DNA of 49,382 nt from an uncultured Saprospiraceae bacterium (GCA_937974625.1 CALJVJ010000181.1:1-49382); one strand, 5' to 3'; shown: positions 35,852-45,836, numbered from the stretch's first letter. Program-made: numbers and translations. The notes: generated by a model from the sequence alone, not told the origin.

Positions 35852-37186
35852 ATGTTAAGAGTTTTTACCCTATGCCTATTCTTTTGTTTTTTAGCGGAAC
35901 TATCAGCGCAACATACCCTTATCCTCAATCAACAAGAAAGAGCGAAAGTAATTGACGGAATTTTGGAAGACCGACTTGATAATCTATTGCCAGAACTTAT
36001 GAGGAGAGAAGGTATTGATATGTGGGTAATTATTTCGAGAGAGTATAACGAAGACCCTGTTATGAAAACCATGCTTCCGAGCACTTGGTTGTCTGCTAGA
36101 AGAAGAACGATTATGGTTTTTTATGATGAGGGCGGTAAAAACCCTTTGGAAAAAATTGCCATTGCACGCTATGATGTAGGTAAATTACTCAAGGGAGCAT
36201 GGGATTTAAATGTTTTCCCTGACCAATGGGAAGCATTGGTTGACGTTATTAAAGACCGAAAACCGAAAAAGATTGGTATCAATAAATCGGAATATTTTGC
36301 CTTAGCAGATGGTTTGGTGAATACAGAATATGAGCAGTTTATGGAAAAATTACCGAAGAAATACAAAAAACGTGTAACCACAGCAGAAAGATTAGCCATC
36401 GCTTGGTTAGAAACTCGTTCAGAAAGAGAATTACAAATTTATCCAATGATTTGTCACTTAGGACATAAAATATTACAAGAAGGTTTGTCAGAAAAAAATA
36501 TCCACCCTGGTATTACCACAACTACTGATGTAGAATGGCAATTGCGACAATTGGTGACAGATTATGGACTTAAAACATGGTTTCATCCGTCTGTTTCTGT
36601 GCAGCGAGCCGCAGCAGGAAACCAAGAATTTTTACGTTCTTTTTCTCGTCGACCAGACCAAGAAGTTATACAAATGGGCGATTTATTACACGTAGATTTT
36701 GGTATTACCTATCTTCGATTAAATACAGACCAACAGCAACATTTTTATGTGTTGAAACCAGACGAAAAGGAAGTGCCTGCTTATTTACAAGCCGCCTTAA
36801 AAAATGGAAATCGGTTGCAAGATATTTTGACCGCCAATTTTAAAGCAGGTAAAACAGGTAACCAAATTCTTGCTGCTTCCCTTGACCAAGCTAAAGCAGA
36901 AGGCATTAACGGCTCTATTTATACGCATCCGATTGGATTACATGGACATGCAGCTGGGCCAGCTATAGGTATGTGGGATAAACAGCAAGGAGTGAAAGGT
37001 ACAGGAGATTACGAATTGTATCCAAATACAGCTTACTCCATTGAATTGTTTGCGGCAACAGAGATTCCTCAATGGGGAAAAATTGTTCGGATTATGTTGG
37101 AAGAAGATGGTGTTTATGGCAAGGATGGTTTTTACTTTTTGGATAATAGAATGGAAGAAATTTTGGCTATTCCAAGAAGCAAGTAG
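35852..37186 (+). CDS. Secreted M24-family metallopeptidase (Xaa-Pro aminopeptidase-like)
   Basis: ATG 35852 is chosen because it opens a signal peptide (LRVFTLCLFFCFLAELSAQ) and follows a consensus promoter; the frame is open to 35810. The 444-residue protein has an N-terminal creatinase-like domain (LPELMRREGIDMWVIISREY) and a C-terminal pita-bread M24 domain. The metal ligands can be traced: Asp in LLHVDFG, Asp in LNTDQQQHF, His in THPIGLHGHAAGP, Glu in YSIELF and Glu in RIMLEEDG. It probably trims peptides outside the inner membrane. The gene stands alone and ends 2 bp from the convergent histidine kinase gene. Confidence 0.88.
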   Translation: MLRVFTLCLFFCFLAELSAQHTLILNQQERAKVIDGILEDRLDNLLPELMRREGIDMWVIISREYNEDPVMKTMLPSTWLSARRRTIMVFYDEGGKNPLEKIAIARYDVGKLLKGAWDLNVFPDQWEALVDVIKDRKPKKIGINKSEYFALADGLVNTEYEQFMEKLPKKYKKRVTTAERLAIAWLETRSERELQIYPMICHLGHKILQEGLSEKNIHPGITTTTDVEWQLRQLVTDYGLKTWFHPSVSVQRAAAGNQEFLRSFSRRPDQEVIQMGDLLHVDFGITYLRLNTDQQQHFYVLKPDEKEVPAYLQAALKNGNRLQDILTANFKAGKTGNQILAASLDQAKAEGINGSIYTHPIGLHGHAAGPAIGMWDKQQGVKGTGDYELYPNTAYSIELFAATEIPQWGKIVRIMLEEDGVYGKDGFYFLDNRMEEILAIPRSK

Positions 37187-37188
37187 GA

Positions 37189-38097
37189 CTATTGATTAGG
37201 TAAGAATAGCACAAATTTAGTCCCTTCTCCAAAATTGGATTGAACTGTTATTTTTCCATTGTGTAAATCCATTATTTTTTTGCACAATGCTAAACCAATG
37301 CCTGTTCCTTCATATTCTTTTTGGGTATGTAGCCGCTGAAAAATACCAAATATTTTGTTTTGATACTCTTTTTCTATTCCAATTCCTGTGTCTGTTATGG
37401 AAATATTGTATCCATTATTTAGTACAGTACTTTGTATTGTGATTTTAAGTGGTTTGTTTGGGACTCTAAATTTTAATGCATTTCCAATAATATTCTGAAA
37501 GACTTGTCTTAGTCCAATTTTATTGCCCTTTATTTCAGGTAAGGATTTGATGTCAAGGATAGGTTGCACTATATTAATATCACTATCCAAGTCAAGAATT
37601 GCCTCTTTTACGGTTTCATTCAAATCAACCAATTCGAATTCTTGGAGCTTATTTATCTTTGATAGCTCTAATAATCCACTAACTAATTCACTCATCCTGT
37701 TAGAAGACTGCTGGATGAAATTTAAGTATTCTTTTCCTTCTTCGTCTAAATCATTATAATTACTTTGTTTGAGTAAACTTGCAAAAGATTTAATGGTTCT
37801 TAAAGGACTTTGCAAATCATGAGATACGGCGTAATTAAAGTTGGTTAATTCTTGATTTTTCTCTTTTAAAACTCTTAGTTGAAATTCTGATTCTAATTTT
37901 ATGGTCAGATTATCTTTGTACAATTCTATATCTTCATGAAGCATCTGCAAGCCTGCCAAAATTTTGAAATGTCCCTCATCTTTAATGTTTGAGAGCAACT
38001 CATCTGTGATTTTATTTTCTCCTTTGGAGATGTGTAATATATGTTTAAAAATATCTTCTAACACAATATCGGAGGTTGTTTTTAATGCTTTATTCAT
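37189..38097 (-). CDS. Soluble histidine kinase without membrane or PAS sensor
   Basis: The 302-residue protein has a helical N-terminus (1-80), an HisKA dimer/phosphoacceptor helix (FNYAVSHDLQSPLRTIKSFASLL, His near residue 95) and a complete HATPase_c domain: N box IIGNALKF, G1 ITDTGIGI, F box IFGIFQRL and G2 GTGIGLALCKKI, ending in GEGTKFVLFLP. There is no membrane segment and no PAS domain, so input must come from the N-terminal helices or a partner. The start overlaps the end of the STAS-like gene by 8 bp, which indicates translational coupling and joint function. No response regulator is next to it. Confidence 0.93.
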   Translation of the reverse strand: MNKALKTTSDIVLEDIFKHILHISKGENKITDELLSNIKDEGHFKILAGLQMLHEDIELYKDNLTIKLESEFQLRVLKEKNQELTNFNYAVSHDLQSPLRTIKSFASLLKQSNYNDLDEEGKEYLNFIQQSSNRMSELVSGLLELSKINKLQEFELVDLNETVKEAILDLDSDINIVQPILDIKSLPEIKGNKIGLRQVFQNIIGNALKFRVPNKPLKITIQSTVLNNGYNISITDTGIGIEKEYQNKIFGIFQRLHTQKEYEGTGIGLALCKKIMDLHNGKITVQSNFGEGTKFVLFLPNQ

Positions 38098-38530
38098 TTA
38101 TGCTTTTTATTGATTGGAGTGCCTCTTCCATCGTTGTACAAACAGTATAGGATGGTACTTGTGTTTGAAACATGACAAAGCGAATGACAGTATTGATAAG
38201 GAAATTTTTTCCTGTGCAAAATGTTGTATGTTTAATATTCGTAATTTTATTAAACCGCTGATATAAGGTTTTTCTTACTATTGCATTAGGTTTTTCAGAA
38301 CCTCTAAGGTCAACTAGAAAAATATTCTCCTCAAATTGTTGTACGAGTATTTCTATTTGGTCAAACATCGTATTAATTGAAAAAGGACTCATTATTGGCA
38401 ATTCTTTTAACCATATAAATCCCTTTTCCTCTACCCAAACACTTTGCCGAATTGCTTCTATTTCTTCTGGAGTAGAAGTTTGTGTGTAAGGTCTCTTTTC
38501 AAAGACAAATGTATTTTTTCTTGCTATCAT
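38090..38530 (-). CDS. STAS-like (SpoIIAA-fold-like) signalling protein coupled to a kinase
   Basis: The 146-residue protein is not firmly recognised. A central hydrophobic strand followed by DLRGSEKPNAIVRKTLYQRF, a TGKNFLINTVIRFVMF helix and a final TTMEEALQSI resemble the small STAS/SpoIIAA-like proteins of Bacteroidota, in which a VDLRG-type strand is followed by helix, strand and an EEAL-helix. Such domains act as phospho-switches or partner-binding modules. The gene overlaps the kinase gene by 8 bp, so it is probably the kinase's input or regulatory partner. No phosphorylatable Ser was placed with certainty. Confidence 0.65.
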   Translation of the reverse strand: MIARKNTFVFEKRPYTQTSTPEEIEAIRQSVWVEEKGFIWLKELPIMSPFSINTMFDQIEILVQQFEENIFLVDLRGSEKPNAIVRKTLYQRFNKITNIKHTTFCTGKNFLINTVIRFVMFQTQVPSYTVCTTMEEALQSIKSINE

Positions 38531-38900
38531 GAGTAGTTCTTTTTTCAGGTGCTACTTTTGAGCAGTAGATTATTATGAAAAATTGAATTTAGCTTTAACC
38601 TTGTCAAATAGTATATTCCATTGAAAGAATAGGTTGATTTGCGCAATAGGTTCGGGGGAAGATTGTAGGGCTATTAATGATTTTATACTCTTGATTACTA
38701 CTATAAATCAAATTTATCATTTAGAGGAGAGGCGTCCTAATTTTTTATTGGACTAGTTTAACGGTGTAGTATTCAAGGATATTTTTTATTATTACAAAAA
38801 CTTATCCAGTTTTAATTTTTGTTGATACATGGAAAATTTAGTAATTTTTTTCTTTCATTTTTTCTCAATTAATGTTTTGGTTTATAGTTTTTGCGCTTGC
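38531..38900. other. Intergenic region between the SdrD-type gene and the signalling unit
   Basis: 370 bp, AT-rich, no gene. On the minus strand it is the region downstream of the SdrD-type stop; all three frames are broken and no T9SS sorting domain is encoded there. A TACTTTTG at 38553-38560 on the plus strand has no gene to serve and is probably chance. Confidence 0.5.
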
Positions 38901-41900
38901 CTAATTTGACCGTTTTTCAATGGTGCCAATTGGCAAACAGGTAGGATACTTACATTCGATTTGAATAATATAATCTTCTACTTCTCCTGAGTTAATGGTT
39001 CCATATGGAGTCATATCATCGGTTAAACTTAACCTAAATCGAACACCTATATTAGTATCTAAAACTGCATTTGTGGGAATAGTAACTGAAAGGAAAGTAG
39101 GGTAATTACCACTACTATCATTTAAATTTACTATCATTTCAGATGGGTCTAATAAGCCATCATTATTCCAATCAATCCAAGCTTCCAAATAAGATGTTTC
39201 TCCTGTTGTATTATTAACTTTTAAGGGTAATTTGATTGTTCCCCCTGGAGTAATATCGAGGCTACTAAAGAAGGTAACACCATCTTCATCATCTAGGCCA
39301 TCTGTATCATCTCCATTTGCTAAACTTGTAGGAAATCCATCTAAATCAGCATCAATAGTATCCCCTAAAAATAATCCATCAATGATAAGGTGTCTTGGTC
39401 CATTATCTTCAATATTTGTATTATAATCTCCTCCTCCATTCCCAATACCATTATCGGGTAAATCCCCGTAATCAAAATGAACGACTTTAAAGCCAAAATC
39501 AAAAGAATGGTCTACTTCTCCTTCATTTCCGGTGGTAATTTTTACGAAAGGATAGTCTTGAACAAACGCAGGGTCAGTAGCTGTTCCTAAAGAGCCATCG
39601 CTGTCATTCATTCTAGGGTTAGTTCCCATCCCAGTACTATCAATCGTAATCGAAAGCGTATCAAAAAGTGTTTGTCTTAATGTATCAAATGTATTATATC
39701 CAGCGACTATATAATAGCAGGAATTTGCTAATAAAACAGAATCTGTTGTAGCGGTAGATGCTTTTAAAATCGCATCATTAAAATAATACTGCCCATTGGC
39801 ATCTGTATATATAGTTGCTAAACTATCTCCCTGCTCATTAAATAAGGTCATTGGGACATTTGCCAATGGTGCTTCACAAGGGTCTTGAATTCCGTCTTCA
39901 TTCAGGTCTATCCATACGTAATTTCCAATTTCAATTGGTGGTGCTTCACATAATAATTCTAAATCTCCTAAACCAATCGCTTTTGCGAATGTTTGTGAAT
40001 TTACTGCGGATGGATATACTATTTCAAAACCATCATTTCGAGCACCATTTAAGGTATTAAACCACCGAACTCCTTGAGAATTGACTCTACCTTCTATTGC
40101 ATCATAGGTGGTTGTGATAACTTCCTGTCTTCCCGCCAACAAAGCAAGTGCCCCTGTCGCAACCTCTCCATGAACGTAACTTCCTGCGCTGTCTATGAAA
40201 TAGTCTTCATAATAAAACTCTCCAGTAGCTGTAGGCCCATCTGTTTGAGATAGTGGAGCAGGATTATTATCAACATTGTTGCAACCCGCTTCTCCTTCTA
40301 ATACCCAGTTCCCATTTACTTTACATACCTGTAAAATATCACCACCGCTATTAGTGTCGTAAACTTGGTCATCTTGGGATATAGCTCTGAAGTTTTTTCT
40401 GCCATTTTGATGACCAAATCTATCAGTGAATCCTAAAACCATCGCACCTGATTCTGTAAACTCTATATCTGATAAAATAGGTTGTGGGGCGGTTAAATTA
40501 TCATCGTTATCAGTGGTTACAGGATTTAATTCGTTCCAAAATCTTGCCCATGGTTGCCAATCACTTGGTGCGTTAATACCTCCTGCTTGAGCAAATTCTC
40601 GAGGGTAATCTAAAGAAAACTTTAGTTCCCTTTGGAATCCGAGCGCTACATTGTTAGGATCAAAAGAAAGCACATAAGAAGCCAAATCACTACTATCTTG
40701 AGAAAGAGAACCATCACAAACAATACCCAAATACCCTCTGCCACCATAAAACTCTAATGCAAATGGACGAATTTCACCATTTGTGCAGTTTGGGACTCCT
40801 GTTAATTCGGATAATAGATATTGATTAACGGTTCCTGGTAAACTCCCTGTAGGATTACTGACGTCTACACTAATTATTGCTTTTTGGTATAAGTTGACTA
40901 ACCATAAGGTATTTCCATCTTCTGATAGGTCTATATCTCCAAAACTCATAGCCCCAACTTTAGCAAAAGCATCTAAATCTATTGCAGGTTCTGTAGGGTC
41001 AGAAGGCAATATATAATCATTTGGAAATCCTGTTTTTCCAAGATTTGCAGAACAGGCTATGGACCGACAAATCGTACCTAAGTCAATAGCAGAACCACCA
41101 TTAACAGGAATTACACCTTGTAGATTAAAAGAGGTTGCTAATGATGGAGTAGGGGTGCTATAATCCATAACATATACATATCCCGGTCCGTTTTCTAAAG
41201 CTACAAATCGCTTTAAGAAAGAGGATAGAAATAGCCTACTATTATTGTTTTGGTAAGCAGTTCCCCATACTGCTCCTACTTGTTGTACTTGAGCATCAAC
41301 GCTTGGGTCTTCTTGCGTTCCACCATGACTTGTTGGTATACCTGTTGCATCATAAGTGAAACTGACTAAACCTGCATTCGTATTGCCTATTCCATTTCCG
41401 TTTTCATAACAAGGTACGGCTAACCGTGGAATTGTTTGACAATAATCTGAAGGTCGAGATAGCCCTAAATCTGCACAATTAGGAGCGGTAATCATTTGTA
41501 CTGTAGTACCATTATTACTACCTGAAGTTGTAGGTTCTAAGTAGGATAATTCTGTTGGGAGTATAAATTCTACTCTATAATCCTCTCCGTTTATAATGCC
41601 AGACGGAAAATCGTAGTCTCCATCAGCATCTGTGAATACAGTGTCAATAGCTATGCTTTGACCATTTGTACAACCATATATAATTACTTGTACGCCCTGA
41701 ATTCCATTTCCATTATCATCATTGGTGCCATCATAATCAAAATCTGAAAATACGTTTCCACCAACTCCGGTCGTGCCTGTACAAGGGGGGACATTAGTTG
41801 GACAAGGAGCTATAAAACCGACTACCGCAGTATCGCTACAAATAGTGGTCGTGGTAAAATTGGCGGTAAGATTATGATTAGAACTGCCATCTGCTGGAAT

Positions 41901-44171
41901 ACTAAAAGTTAAGGTGTCTGGTGAAATATCTCCTCCAACCACATTAATCGTTTGGGGCACACCATCTAAATTAACGATTATATTTTCACCTGAAGGTGCA
42001 TTATACCATTCTACAATGACCTGTAAATTTGCGGTAAACTCTGGACTATTATCTATGCAGTCACTATAATATATTTTGTCAATTGTCAATGCGCAATAAA
42101 ATGTAAATCCAAAATTATTATTTGGATTGCTCAATCCTGTTGAAATAAATTGCACATTTTCCAAATTATCCGTCGTCATACTGCTTTGATTTGGTAATTC
42201 GGTTTGGTCTATATTCACTAAGAAATCTCCAGTAGTTGCTACTGTAAAACTATAGGTTCCATCAGCCCCTGTTGAAGTCGTATCTACTAATACATCTACT
42301 CCTGGCGTATATAAACTATCTCCGTCAATATCTCTATAAAGATTTATCAACACCTCTCCAAAACCAACATCGCCTCCTGTAAGCACACCATCTTGGTCAT
42401 TATCTTGAAATAAGGTACCACTGATTTCGTTTACACCTCCCGTTAAACAATCACAGGCTTCAAAATCTGTTTGTACATTAGTCGTATCAATTTTTGCTAA
42501 TTCTACTAGACTTGCATCCTGTTGATTAATTAGAAAAAAGCGATTCAAATCTGCTGGGTCTGGACTATTGCCTCCGGTAGAACCATACAGGTAGCCATCA
42601 TTATAAAATCCTAAGGATTCCATATCATCTACTTCTTGAAAATTGCCAATTGTTTCCTTTATTGTACCATTGGTTTTGTCATATATCACTAAAACTCCTC
42701 CTGTTCCACCTTGATTGGCAATACCGTATAAATTTAGGGTCAATGGGTCAAAGGCAAGGTCATCTATATCGTATACAAATTGTCCGTTTATAGGGTCATA
42801 TACTTCTTGGGCTATTAAGTAGTCAACATTAGTTCCAAACGCATCTGGAACAAAATCTCCCGTTGTTACATCAATTTGAAAAATATAATCGTGGATTGCT
42901 GCACCTCCTCTTCTTTGAGAAGCCCAAAGAACATTATTGATAGGGTCAAAAGTTAATCCGTCTACGTCTGTTACATTAAATGCTCCATTTGGTCCATCCA
43001 TAATTCCAATTCTCGTCCCTATTGCTGTAAATCCCGCTGCAGCCGTATCCACTAATCCTAGTAAATCAGCACTTACCGTATAGATTTGAGAACTATTTGG
43101 GTCATAAGCTAGACTCTCTATTCCATTTTGACCGGTAGAACCTATTTCTGTCCAAAATCCAGTATTGGAATTATATTTAAATAATACATCTGGATTCCCT
43201 TGGTCAGAGATGGCATAGCAAGTTCTTGCTGTTGAACATTCCGCTGTTGTTAATACCCGCTTAGAAACCTGACAACCCGTTGAATCCGCATCTGTAATAA
43301 TCACCGTGGTGTGAACACCAAGGGGTACTTGAATGGCTAATGGATGGATACTGTCATATGGAATGTTGTTTTCACTGAAATTTGTACTTCCATAATATCC
43401 ACTAATATTATAAGCGGCTCCTAATGAGGTACCTTTAGGATTAACAGTGATGGTATAATAATCATCTGAATAATCTAATAATGTTCCATTATTATTGCAG
43501 GTAGCCATAGCATTTACTTCACTCAGTGTACAGGTCGCGGTTGATTGAAAAACTAATTTTGCACTATTAAAGGTTAATGGTAGGCCTCCACTTGTTCCTT
43601 GGTCTACATTACAAAAAGTCAATGTCCAATCTCCTGTTCCAAACTCTCCATTAAAAGTACTCAATGGGTTATCTGAAATTGCTGTCCTATCTTCTTCGTA
43701 TAAAGGAGCTGTAGTTATATCGTTGCTTCCGTCATTGATTGCATTTATATCATTATCTGCTAACAGTAAATCAAAATTATCAAAATTATCTACACCAAAA
43801 TCTATTAGAGTAATCGTGGTTCCATTAGGCGATGTAAGTTCAACTTTTAAATCCCCTCGGTTAGCATGCGATAAATTGAGTCCTATCTTAACATCTTCTA
43901 CTGAAAAATTATCGGGTACATTAATAACTTTTGAAAGCGTTGTGTTACAGTTGGTTTGAGCAGCTAAAGTGCTTGAGATATTATTTTCGTAAACAAAATT
44001 AGTATCAATTACGACTGGAAGGAGAACGGAAGGAGCCTCGTTATTAGTAGATTTGCTAATGACACTACTTTCACTATAAGTAAAGTTATATAATAAAGAT
44101 ATAGTGATGAAAAGAATAGGTAATACTAAATGACCTGTCCTTTTCAAAGACCGAATGCCTTTAAATTTCAT
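38901..44171 (-). CDS. Large secreted SdrD_B/P-domain/GEVED surface protein
   Basis: The 1756-residue protein has a signal segment (residues about 13-33), a proprotein-convertase-type P domain (about 72-212: NLSHANRGDLKVELTSPNGT, ending FGTGDWTLTFCNVDQGTSGG), a beta-propeller-like region (about 319-575), SdrD_B modules near 581 (GTLFQDNDQDGV) and 803 (GGNVFSDFDYDGTNDD), a second propeller-like region (about 910-1380: MSFGDIDLSEDGNTLWLVNL), a third SdrD_B (about 1416, GNYVWIDLNEDGIQDP) and a GEVED domain (about 1568-1735: YGDLPDN, WIDWNNDGLLDPSE, SGEVEDYIIQI). The order SdrD_B, propeller, SdrD_B is shared with the gene at 1-3230. It ends in CKYPTCLPIGTIEKRSN with no CHU_C or type A sorting domain, unusual for such a protein. 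It is probably a surface protein with unknown ligand. Confidence 0.9.
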   Translation of the reverse strand: MKFKGIRSLKRTGHLVLPILFITISLLYNFTYSESSVISKSTNNEAPSVLLPVVIDTNFVYENNISSTLAAQTNCNTTLSKVINVPDNFSVEDVKIGLNLSHANRGDLKVELTSPNGTTITLIDFGVDNFDNFDLLLADNDINAINDGSNDITTAPLYEEDRTAISDNPLSTFNGEFGTGDWTLTFCNVDQGTSGGLPLTFNSAKLVFQSTATCTLSEVNAMATCNNNGTLLDYSDDYYTITVNPKGTSLGAAYNISGYYGSTNFSENNIPYDSIHPLAIQVPLGVHTTVIITDADSTGCQVSKRVLTTAECSTARTCYAISDQGNPDVLFKYNSNTGFWTEIGSTGQNGIESLAYDPNSSQIYTVSADLLGLVDTAAAGFTAIGTRIGIMDGPNGAFNVTDVDGLTFDPINNVLWASQRRGGAAIHDYIFQIDVTTGDFVPDAFGTNVDYLIAQEVYDPINGQFVYDIDDLAFDPLTLNLYGIANQGGTGGVLVIYDKTNGTIKETIGNFQEVDDMESLGFYNDGYLYGSTGGNSPDPADLNRFFLINQQDASLVELAKIDTTNVQTDFEACDCLTGGVNEISGTLFQDNDQDGVLTGGDVGFGEVLINLYRDIDGDSLYTPGVDVLVDTTSTGADGTYSFTVATTGDFLVNIDQTELPNQSSMTTDNLENVQFISTGLSNPNNNFGFTFYCALTIDKIYYSDCIDNSPEFTANLQVIVEWYNAPSGENIIVNLDGVPQTINVVGGDISPDTLTFSIPADGSSNHNLTANFTTTTICSDTAVVGFIAPCPTNVPPCTGTTGVGGNVFSDFDYDGTNDDNGNGIQGVQVIIYGCTNGQSIAIDTVFTDADGDYDFPSGIINGEDYRVEFILPTELSYLEPTTSGSNNGTTVQMITAPNCADLGLSRPSDYCQTIPRLAVPCYENGNGIGNTNAGLVSFTYDATGIPTSHGGTQEDPSVDAQVQQVGAVWGTAYQNNNSRLFLSSFLKRFVALENGPGYVYVMDYSTPTPSLATSFNLQGVIPVNGGSAIDLGTICRSIACSANLGKTGFPNDYILPSDPTEPAIDLDAFAKVGAMSFGDIDLSEDGNTLWLVNLYQKAIISVDVSNPTGSLPGTVNQYLLSELTGVPNCTNGEIRPFALEFYGGRGYLGIVCDGSLSQDSSDLASYVLSFDPNNVALGFQRELKFSLDYPREFAQAGGINAPSDWQPWARFWNELNPVTTDNDDNLTAPQPILSDIEFTESGAMVLGFTDRFGHQNGRKNFRAISQDDQVYDTNSGGDILQVCKVNGNWVLEGEAGCNNVDNNPAPLSQTDGPTATGEFYYEDYFIDSAGSYVHGEVATGALALLAGRQEVITTTYDAIEGRVNSQGVRWFNTLNGARNDGFEIVYPSAVNSQTFAKAIGLGDLELLCEAPPIEIGNYVWIDLNEDGIQDPCEAPLANVPMTLFNEQGDSLATIYTDANGQYYFNDAILKASTATTDSVLLANSCYYIVAGYNTFDTLRQTLFDTLSITIDSTGMGTNPRMNDSDGSLGTATDPAFVQDYPFVKITTGNEGEVDHSFDFGFKVVHFDYGDLPDNGIGNGGGDYNTNIEDNGPRHLIIDGLFLGDTIDADLDGFPTSLANGDDTDGLDDEDGVTFFSSLDITPGGTIKLPLKVNNTTGETSYLEAWIDWNNDGLLDPSEMIVNLNDSSGNYPTFLSVTIPTNAVLDTNIGVRFRLSLTDDMTPYGTINSGEVEDYIIQIECKYPTCLPIGTIEKRSN

Positions 44172-44552
44172 GATTCCTCTTTGACAAAATTAAACCCTCA
44201 TTTTGGTCAATTGTTATTGCTGACACAATAATATTTTACCTGCAAGGATTCTCTCTTATAAGTTTGTAGTTGCGAATATTTGGTAAGTGTTTAGTTAGTA
44301 GCTTGCAAAACTTATTCCAAAAAATGGAATTTTGTGACAGGATTAAAATATTGAGGGACTAGTTATAATAACTTTGATAAAAGCTTTAAGGTAGTTTATC
44401 CTGTTTTTTTTGGTGTTTAGCCATTTAAAAAAAATTACTTTTCCATTTCTTTAAATAATATGGCGAATTTAATTTAGGAGATGTAAGCCAATTTTTCTAG
44501 CTATTAAAGGATTTAATAAGGACTTTTTATTGATTTAGATAAGCTCTAAAGC
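44172..44552. other. Intergenic region upstream of the large SdrD-type gene
   Basis: 381 bp without a gene, between two co-directional minus genes. It has an ATTCCA-n5-TGGAAT hairpin near 44312-44330 and a CTAGTTATA that also occurs upstream of the paralogous gene (near 3307). A purine-rich AAAGAGGAA stretch 4-12 bp before the ATG may act as ribosome binding site. TAATTTTG on the minus strand at 44192-44185 is too near the start to be its promoter. Confidence 0.5.
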
Positions 44553-45836
44553 CTATTTTGGATAATCCCATTCTCCTCGATAACTACGAGATAATAAAGC
44601 ATTAGCCGCCTCGTCTGTCCCAAAATTTTCTTTTGCCCCATCCCATTCTATACTTCGCCCTAATTTATAAGAAATCATGCCTAGGTGACTAATATTTGTG
44701 GCTAAATGCCCTTTTTCTATATCACATTCGGGTAATTTATTTTTCTCAATGGACTGGATAAAGTCCGCCCAAAGTTCTTTTATATTTTGATGGTCGGGTG
44801 CGTTTAAAGCTGCTTTTTGATGAATGACTTGGGCATTTTTATTTTTAGGATAAAATGACCAACCGTCTCGCCAGCCTAAATGTAGTGTGCCTTTTGTACC
44901 ATAAAAATAACAACCAATATTATGTTTTTCATTTTCGTTTTTTGCATATAATTTATGCTCCCAATCTAAGGTGAAATTTTCAAATTGAAAAATGGCTAAC
45001 TGGGAATCTGGTGCATCGGTATCATCCGCTTTTACGAAACGATTTCCTGTAGAATAAACGGTTGTTGGATATTTTTCATCTGTCCACCAAAGTACTTGGT
45101 CAAACCAATGTATTCCCCAATCTCCAATTAACCCATTGGCATAATCCAAATATTGCCTAAACCCTTTAGGATGAATCCCAGGAATATAGTCCCGATAGGG
45201 TGCTGGTCCTAACCACATATCCCAGTTTAAGCCTTCTGGTATAGCCGTAGTAGGTGCTTTTTGACCTGCTGTCGCCCAATTATAATTGACAAAACATTTT
45301 ACGCGATGAACTTCGCCAACCATGCCAGACCGTAAAAAATCCATTGCCATTATATTATGTGGAGACACCCTACGGTGCGTACCTACTTGAACTGTTTTTC
45401 CATATTGGCGTGCAGCATTCAAAATGGCTCGACCTTCTTTGATGGTATGACCTATGGGTTTTTCTAAATATAAGTGTGCGCCTGTCTTGATAGCTGCAAT
45501 TGCGGTTAATGCATGCCAATGGTCAGGCGTGCCAATGATGACAATGTCAGGCTTTTCGGCTGACAAAAGGGTTCTATAGTCTTCGTAGGTTTTAGGCTGG
45601 TCATTGGTCAATTTATTGACGGTTTCCTTTGCTGAATCTAATGCGCTTTTATCGACATCACATAAGGCAACTACTTTACAATTTCCATGCGCTATGGCTT
45701 CTCTGAGTATGTTCATGCCCCACCAACCACTACCTATGAGTGCTATTTTATAGGTTTTAAAGCGATGGAGTGCGGGTAATAATGGAAGAGCAGAAATGGT
45801 TACGGAGCTGTTTTTGATGAAATTTCTACGATTCAT
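44553..45836 (-). CDS. Exported Gfo/Idh/MocA-family oxidoreductase
   Basis: The 427-residue protein has a twin-arginine-type leader (NRRNFIKN, then SVTISALPLLPAL), so it is probably exported folded with bound cofactor. A Rossmann fold follows (YKIALIGSGWWGMNILREA, near 29-46), the family's EKP motif (LYLEKPIGH, Glu125) and the bacterial-type C-terminal domain (WDMWLGPAPYRDY, HPKGFRQYLDYANGLIGDWGIHW). Members use NAD(P) to oxidise or reduce sugars and inositols; the substrate cannot be read from the sequence. A membrane protein gene lies 44 bp upstream in the same direction; a shared transcript is possible. Confidence 0.9.
   Translation of the reverse strand: MNRRNFIKNSSVTISALPLLPALHRFKTYKIALIGSGWWGMNILREAIAHGNCKVVALCDVDKSALDSAKETVNKLTNDQPKTYEDYRTLLSAEKPDIVIIGTPDHWHALTAIAAIKTGAHLYLEKPIGHTIKEGRAILNAARQYGKTVQVGTHRRVSPHNIMAMDFLRSGMVGEVHRVKCFVNYNWATAGQKAPTTAIPEGLNWDMWLGPAPYRDYIPGIHPKGFRQYLDYANGLIGDWGIHWFDQVLWWTDEKYPTTVYSTGNRFVKADDTDAPDSQLAIFQFENFTLDWEHKLYAKNENEKHNIGCYFYGTKGTLHLGWRDGWSFYPKNKNAQVIHQKAALNAPDHQNIKELWADFIQSIEKNKLPECDIEKGHLATNISHLGMISYKLGRSIEWDGAKENFGTDEAANALLSRSYRGEWDYPK

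Noticed and set aside
38553..38560. Consensus-like TACTTTTG on the plus strand
   Set aside because: No -33 element at the right distance and no gene or RNA structure downstream; probably chance in AT-rich DNA.
38601..38900. Frameshifted remnant of a T9SS sorting domain after the SdrD-type gene
   Set aside because: No frame on the minus strand shows CHU_C or type A motifs; all are broken by stops.
44185..44192. TAATTTTG as promoter of the large SdrD-type gene
   Set aside because: It lies only 14-21 bp from the start codon and lacks a properly spaced -33 element; the ribosome binding site would fall at or before the transcript start.
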